Source: an uncultured Flavonifractor sp.
GTDB lineage: Bacteria > Bacillota > Clostridia > Oscillospirales > Oscillospiraceae
Assembly: GCA_910585415.1 (NCBI GenBank)
Contig: CAJUDT010000023.1
Location: 1 to 27,346, forward strand
Length of the DNA: 27,346 bases
Direction of reading: 5' to 3'
This document shows positions 23,508 through 27,346 of the stretch, in pieces. The notes below the pieces were generated by a model. It made no database searches. It was not told the origin of the DNA and saw only the letters and a program-made list of their open reading frames with translations. Numbering within the stretch: the first letter of the stretch is position 1; the number at the start of each line of letters is the position of its first letter. A program made the position numbers and the translations under genes.

Positions 23508-23852
23508 GAAGAGCTCCCGCAGGCCCACCACAATCAGGAACCCGCCAAAGCACCGGTGCAGTAGAGTCACATCCAGGGCGGTGGCAATCCAGGCGGCGAT
23601 GGCGGTTCCCGCCAGTCCGGCCAGAATGGCGGGAACCAGGACGGATGTCTCAATATACCCGTTTTTCACATGGGTGGGGAGGGCCGTGGCGGCGGCGGGC
23701 AGAAAGTACAGCAGATTGACCCCCTGGGCCAGGGTCTGGGGCACCCCGGCAAAGGCGGTCAGGTAGACGAGCAGCAGGGTGCCTCCCCCCACCCCGAAGC
23801 CGGAGAGCACCCCCGTTACCGCCCCGGCCAGCACCGAACCCAGCCAGCCCAT
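23496..23852 (-). CDS. TauE/SafE-family permease, C-terminal half protein
   Basis: A 118-residue, four-helix protein matching one half of a TauE/SafE (PF01925) anion permease. It starts MGWLGSVLAGAVTGVLSGFG followed by VGGGTLLLVYL, the family's conserved half-start; AQGVNLLYFLPAAATALPTH and the closing GGFLIVVGLRELF follow. The start overlaps the stop of the upstream half by one base (TGATG). Full TauE proteins are about 250 residues, so the two genes equal one permease split at the internal repeat. Substrate (sulfite, sulfoacetate or another organic anion) is unknown. The frame is open further upstream but is not family-like. Confidence 0.88.
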   Translation of the reverse strand: MGWLGSVLAGAVTGVLSGFGVGGGTLLLVYLTAFAGVPQTLAQGVNLLYFLPAAATALPTHVKNGYIETSVLVPAILAGLAGTAIAAWIATALDVTLLHRCFGGFLIVVGLRELFSKG

Positions 23853-24217
23853 CAAAACAGCAGGGCCTTTCCGCCGCCGTAGAGCATGAGCAGGGCGAAC
23901 CCCCGCCGCAGCCATACCATGTTCACCCGGCGGAACAGCTTCCCCCCGGCCAGTCCGCCCGCCAGCCCGCCCAGCACATAGGGCAGGGCCAGCCCCAGGT
24001 CCAGCCCGCCCCGGAGCCAGTACAGCACCGAGGACAGGATGCACAGGGGGAGAATAATGGCCACCGAGGTGGCAAAGGCCCGCCGCTGGTCTAAGCCGCA
24101 TTGGTTTTTCAGCAGGGGCACCAGCAGCATCCCGCCGCCTCCCCCAAAAAATCCGTTGGCCAGCCCCGCCGCGCCCCCCGCCAGGGCCGGACGGAGTTTT
24201 TCTCCCAGATTCACCAT
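23852..24217 (-). CDS. TauE/SafE-family permease, N-terminal half protein
   Basis: A 121-residue protein with about four helices; GGAAGLANGFFGGGGGMLLV is the N-terminal family motif and VLGGLAGGLAGGKLF the later one. It is the first of two half-size genes that together equal one permease. Start at ATG 24217 with AAAGGAGGG 9 bases upstream; a TTG at 24220 is less likely. That ribosome site is within the right arm of a perfect 18-bp hairpin directly before the gene, so translation or transcription entry may be limited by RNA folding. Confidence 0.88.
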   Translation of the reverse strand: MVNLGEKLRPALAGGAAGLANGFFGGGGGMLLVPLLKNQCGLDQRRAFATSVAIILPLCILSSVLYWLRGGLDLGLALPYVLGGLAGGLAGGKLFRRVNMVWLRRGFALLMLYGGGKALLF

Positions 24218-24218
24218 C

Positions 24219-24264
24219 AAAAACCGCCCTCCTTTGGGGTTAGTATCCCAAAGGAGGGCGGTTT
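24219..24264 (-). terminator. 18-bp perfect hairpin with T-tract containing the tauE ribosome site
   Basis: AAACCGCCCTCCTTTGGG (24221-24238) pairs exactly with 24247-24264 around an 8-base loop. On the minus strand it is followed by a T-tract, as in an intrinsic terminator for the upstream hydrolase gene. The AAAGGAGGG site of the tauE half-gene is in its 3' arm. Confidence 0.8.
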
Positions 24265-24358
24265 GATACGCTTTTTGAAGAAAACCTCTGCGAAAAGAAG
24301 TTCCAGGGCAGGACTCTGCGGACGGTTCACCCTGCGCCCGGTTTCGGCAGTCCTCGTC

Positions 24359-25324
24359 TCACTGTCCGGGGTCCGCCGGGGTTCCGACCTTGGCTAGATG
24401 GGCCTCCAGCCAGGCGGAGGTATCGGCATACACCTGCTCCTTGTTTGTCTCATTGAGCATCTCATGCCGCCCGCCGGGGTAGAGCTTCACGGTCACGTCC
24501 TTTACACCGTACTGCCGGAACAGCCCCGCCACCTTCTTCACCCCCGCGCCATTGGCCCCCACCGGGTCCCGGTCCCCGGCGAACAGGTACACCGGCGTGT
24601 CCGGGTCCAGACGCTTCAGGTTCTCCGGCCGGACCAGCATTTGAAGGCCGGTCATCATATCGTGGTACATGCTCACCGAGGGCAGGAACTGGCAAAAGGG
24701 GTCGGCCGTGTAGGCGTCTACCACCGCCGGGTCCCGGCAAATCCAGTCGGCGCTGGTGCGGTTGGGCCGAAAGCTCCGGTTATAGGCCCCCAGGGAGAGG
24801 GCGTTGATGAGCTTGCTTCTCCCTCTGGGGCCCATGGTTCTGGACAGCAGGCCGGAGAGGACCTTAGCCGCGCCCACAGCGGCGGCGGACTCCTGCCCGG
24901 TGCCGGAGAGCACCGCTCCGTCCACCGTGCCGGGGTAGGCCAGCAGGTACCCGCGGGTTACAAAGGAGCCCATCGAGTGGCCCAAGATAAAATAGGGCAC
25001 ACCGGGGTACGCCTGCCCGGCCAGCAGGCGCAGATTTCGAGTGTCCCGGAGGACATACCGCCAGCCGTCCCGGTCGGCAAACCAGCCGAACTCCGACGGG
25101 TCCCGGACGGTACGGCCGTGGCCCAGGTGGTCATGCCCCACCACCGCCCAGCCCTGCCGGGCCATCGTGCGGGCGAAGGCGTCGTACCGGCCGATATACT
25201 CCGAAATGCCGTGGACCAGCTGGAGCACCCCTCGGGGCGTACCCTCCCCGGGCCGCCACCACTGGGCCCATATCTGGTGTACCCCATCGCTGGATGGAAA
25301 AGTAAATTCCTGCGTCTCAACCAT
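24359..25324 (-). CDS. Alpha/beta hydrolase, monoacylglycerol lipase / lysophospholipase type
   Basis: A 321-residue hydrolase of the Hydrolase_4 family (PF12146) that likely cleaves monoacylglycerols or lysophospholipids. The oxyanion motif is LVHGISEYIGRY near residue 37, VVGHDHLGHG follows, and the nucleophile elbow GHSMGS lies near 114-119. Late Asp in AGDRDPVG and His in GGRHEML complete the triad. No signal peptide is seen. AAGGAG lies about 10 bases before ATG 25324. It is divergent from pepT with a short shared regulatory region. The 97 bases after its stop carry no gene. Confidence 0.9.
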   Translation of the reverse strand: MVETQEFTFPSSDGVHQIWAQWWRPGEGTPRGVLQLVHGISEYIGRYDAFARTMARQGWAVVGHDHLGHGRTVRDPSEFGWFADRDGWRYVLRDTRNLRLLAGQAYPGVPYFILGHSMGSFVTRGYLLAYPGTVDGAVLSGTGQESAAAVGAAKVLSGLLSRTMGPRGRSKLINALSLGAYNRSFRPNRTSADWICRDPAVVDAYTADPFCQFLPSVSMYHDMMTGLQMLVRPENLKRLDPDTPVYLFAGDRDPVGANGAGVKKVAGLFRQYGVKDVTVKLYPGGRHEMLNETNKEQVYADTSAWLEAHLAKVGTPADPGQ

Positions 25325-25346
25325 AGCAATGCCACTCCTTCTGTGG

Positions 25347-25352
25347 TATAAT
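25347..25352 (+). promoter_or_regulatory. Extended -10 box for pepT
   Basis: A perfect TATAAT preceded by CTGTGG. No good -35 at 17 bases (TAGCAA), so it probably relies on the extension. Leader of about 85 bases. On the opposite strand the same palindromic patch could serve the hydrolase gene. Confidence 0.6.
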
Positions 25353-25442
25353 GGAAGGGTTCATAGATGCAGTTTACATGAGGGCGGCGTCTGCCGTCAA
25401 TAGACAATCCGTTCACCCTGTCAAAGGAAAGGAAGTTTTATT

Positions 25443-26663
25443 ATGAACGCAGTCAACCGCTTTTTGAGGTACGTGCGCTACGACACCCAATCCGCCATGG
25501 ACACCGGAACCACCCCCTCCACCGCCAAGCAGAAGGTCCTGGGGGCCGCTCTGGCCGAGGAGCTGGCGGAGCTGGGCCTGTACAACGCCCATATGGACCA
25601 GTACGGCTATGTGTACGGCTGGCTCCCCGCCACCGCCGGGTGCGAGGGCATCCCCTGCGTGGGGCTCATTGCCCACATGGACACCTCCCCCGCCGTCTCC
25701 GGGGCGGACGTAAAGGCCAAAATCGTCCGCTACGACGGGGGCGATATCTGCCTGAACAAGGAAAAAGACCTGTGGCTGCGGGAGAAGGACCACGAATCCC
25801 TGTCCAAGTACCGGGGGCAGGAACTCATTGTCACCGACGGCACCACCCTTCTGGGGGCCGACGACAAGGCCGGTGTGGCGGAAATCGTCTCCGCCGTGGA
25901 CTACCTCATCCAGCACCCGGAGATTCCCCATGGCCGCATTGCCGTGGGCTTCACCCCTGACGAGGAAATCGGCGACGGGGCCGACCACTTCGACGTGGAG
26001 GGCTTCGGGGCCACGGCGGCCTACACTGTGGACGGCGGCGAGCTGGGGGAGATTGAATACGAGAACTTCAACGCCGCCTCCGCCAAGGTCCGCTTTCACG
26101 GCCTGAGCATTCATCCGGGCTCCGCCAAGGGCAAGATGAAAAATGCCGCCCTGATGGCCCTGGAGTTCGCCGCCCAGCTGCCGCCCCAGGAGACGCCCGC
26201 CCATACCGAGGGCTATGAGGGCTTCTTCCACCTGGAGCACATGGAGGGTGATGTGAACGAGGCCCTGCTGGATATCCTCGTTCGGGACCACGACCGGGCC
26301 AAGTTTGACGCCCGCAAGGCCCTGTTGGGAGAGATTGCCGCCCGGCTGAATGAGACTTACGGCCCCGGCACGGTGGAGCTGGAGCTGAAGGACAGCTATT
26401 ACAACATGAGAGAGCAGATTGAGCCACACATGTACCTGATCCTCCGGGCCCGTGCGGCCATGGAGGCGGCGGGGGTGACCCCCATGGAGATGCCCATCCG
26501 GGGGGGCACCGACGGTGCCCGCCTGAGCTATATGGGCCTGCCCTGTCCCAATCTGTGTACCGGAGGGGTGAATTTCCACGGCATTCACGAGTACATCCCC
26601 GCCAGCGCCCTGACCACCATGACTCAGGTGCTGGTCAACCTAGTGAAGGTTGACCGGAAGTAA
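25443..26663 (+). CDS. pepT: Peptidase T (tripeptide aminopeptidase)
   Basis: A 406-residue cytoplasmic M20B metallopeptidase that removes the N-terminal residue from tripeptides. Zinc ligands and catalytic residues are in place: AHMDTS (His78, Asp80), LLGADDKAG (Asp140), TPDEEIG (Glu174/175), VDGGE (Asp197) and FHGIHEYIP near residues 378-385. The dimerisation domain between about 205 and 310 includes FHGLSIHPGSAKGKM, and RGGTDGARLSYMGLP is also typical. Length matches family. The ribosome site AAAGGAAAGGAAG precedes the ATG. Single-gene unit with its own promoter and terminator. Confidence 0.96.
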   Translation: MNAVNRFLRYVRYDTQSAMDTGTTPSTAKQKVLGAALAEELAELGLYNAHMDQYGYVYGWLPATAGCEGIPCVGLIAHMDTSPAVSGADVKAKIVRYDGGDICLNKEKDLWLREKDHESLSKYRGQELIVTDGTTLLGADDKAGVAEIVSAVDYLIQHPEIPHGRIAVGFTPDEEIGDGADHFDVEGFGATAAYTVDGGELGEIEYENFNAASAKVRFHGLSIHPGSAKGKMKNAALMALEFAAQLPPQETPAHTEGYEGFFHLEHMEGDVNEALLDILVRDHDRAKFDARKALLGEIAARLNETYGPGTVELELKDSYYNMREQIEPHMYLILRARAAMEAAGVTPMEMPIRGGTDGARLSYMGLPCPNLCTGGVNFHGIHEYIPASALTTMTQVLVNLVKVDRK

Positions 26664-26682
26664 CACAAGATCGCTGACAAGC

Positions 26683-26715
26683 AAGGAGCCCCCTGGCCAG
26701 GCCAGGGGGCTCCTT
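26683..26715. terminator. Bidirectional terminator between pepT and the flavoprotein
   Basis: AAGGAGCCCCCTGG (26683-26696) pairs perfectly with 26702-26715 around CCAGG. It sits between two convergent stop codons. Tails are short (TTTGAAT to the right; TTGCTTGTC on the minus strand). Confidence 0.8.
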
Positions 26716-26728
26716 TGAATGATTGGAA

Positions 26729-27346
26729 TTATTTCATAGACTCGATGATGGCATTGGCCAGGGAATCCAGCTCCACGGCCTTGTCGGCGGGGAGGGACGA
26801 GGCCAGACTCAGGCGGTCCCCCAGGACCGTCATGTTCTTCATCTCTTCCTCCAGGAACTTTTGCATCAAATCCCCGGACTTCACGGCCCAGGAGCCGTTC
26901 TCGATGATGGCGCAGGTGCGCTTCTGGAAGTTCAGGGCCTTCAGGTGCATCAGGAAGTCGTGCATCACCGGGTAAATGCCCAGGTTATAGGTCACTGAGG
27001 CAAAGACCAGATGGCTCAGGCGGAACGCCTCGCTGACCAGCTGGGAGACGTGGGTGTTGGACACGTCGTAAACCCATACGTTGCTCATGCCCTTCTCGCA
27101 CAGCTTGGCGGCCAGGGCCTGGGCGGCGGCCTCCGTGTTGCCGTACATGGAGGCGTAGGCAATCATGACGCCCTTTTCCTCGGGCTCGTACTTGCTCCAC
27201 TTGTTGTACTTGTCGATGAAGTACATCAAATCCTTCCGCCACACGGGGCCGTGGAGGGGGCAGATGAACTTGATCTGGTCCAGAATGCCCCCGGCCTTTT
27301 TCAGGAGCATCTGCACCTGGGGGCCGTACTTGCCCACGATGTTGGT
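26729..27346 (-). CDS. fprA: FprA-family flavodiiron protein, 3' part only
   Basis: The last 206 codons of an A-type flavoprotein; the 5' part lies beyond the right edge. The first visible residues are the end of the metallo-beta-lactamase-like diiron domain, with ICPLHGPVWRKD giving the last His ligand. From about visible residue 58 the flavodoxin domain starts, with FMN phosphate loop YASMYGNTE, then FASVTYNLG and ENGSWAVKSG. Such proteins reduce O2 to water (or NO to N2O) and protect anaerobes; electrons usually come from rubredoxin or a flavin reductase, neither seen here. Confidence 0.93.
   Translation of the reverse strand, partial: TNIVGKYGPQVQMLLKKAGGILDQIKFICPLHGPVWRKDLMYFIDKYNKWSKYEPEEKGVMIAYASMYGNTEAAAQALAAKLCEKGMSNVWVYDVSNTHVSQLVSEAFRLSHLVFASVTYNLGIYPVMHDFLMHLKALNFQKRTCAIIENGSWAVKSGDLMQKFLEEEMKNMTVLGDRLSLASSLPADKAVELDSLANAIIESMK

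Noticed and set aside
24265..24358. Small RNA gene between tauE and the hydrolase
   Set aside because: Only weak inverted repeats (AGGACT/AGTCCT) and no promoter; not enough to call a gene.

Overview
The window is GC-rich Firmicutes DNA. It carries spoIIE, a NupA/YufO-type nucleoside ABC module, BlaI/BlaR1-type and ECF-sigma signalling genes, strong AGGAGG-type ribosome sites and many TATACT-like -10 boxes. Together these suggest a spore-forming Clostridia member, most likely in the gut Oscillospiraceae (Flavonifractor, Lawsonibacter or Intestinimonas-like). This placement is inferred from gene content and protein style, not from a database match. I see no tRNA, rRNA, CRISPR array, transposase or phage gene.

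Layout, left to right. Positions 1-533 hold no convincing protein gene but are full of nested inverted repeats, so this looks like a structured RNA or a dispersed non-coding element. Next come an esterase (minus strand), then a DUF4430 anchored protein overlapping an ECF-type S component (candidate vitamin/cobalamin uptake). A three-gene nucleoside ABC transporter follows (two-domain ATPase plus two permeases) with no binding protein, then an AT-richer orphan lipoprotein. A NUDIX hydrolase and thiamine pyrophosphokinase are divergent. spoIIE (minus strand) is preceded by what looks like the promoter, ribosome site and first 14 codons of a deleted XRE-type regulator. An ECF sigma factor and its DUF4179 partner form a minus-strand operon with a candidate autoregulatory ECF promoter.

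The plus-strand block 13843-17461 is nadE, a small DUF4375-like gene and a two-gene CHR (chromate transporter family) pair, tightly packed. Uridine kinase follows. A minus-strand operon, blaI - blaR1-type M56 protease - six-helix membrane protein, is controlled by two clear TACA-N2-TGTA operators over a near-consensus promoter. A 48-codon conserved-looking small gene, a DUF1846 protein and ruvX follow on the plus strand. A split TauE/SafE permease (two half-size genes) converges on ruvX; its ribosome site lies inside a perfect 18-bp hairpin. A monoacylglycerol-lipase-like hydrolase, peptidase T and the 3' part of an FprA-type flavodiiron protein (cut by the right edge) complete the window.

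Themes: small-molecule salvage and cofactor supply (nucleoside import plus Udk; NadE; ThiN; possible cobalamin uptake), envelope sensing (ECF sigma/DUF4179; BlaI/M56) and sporulation. Most genes are ordinary. The best leads are the structured 5' region, the terminator/ribosome-site hairpin at tauE, the three-gene BlaI/M56 operon, the DUF4430/S-component pair and the truncated regulator remnant.
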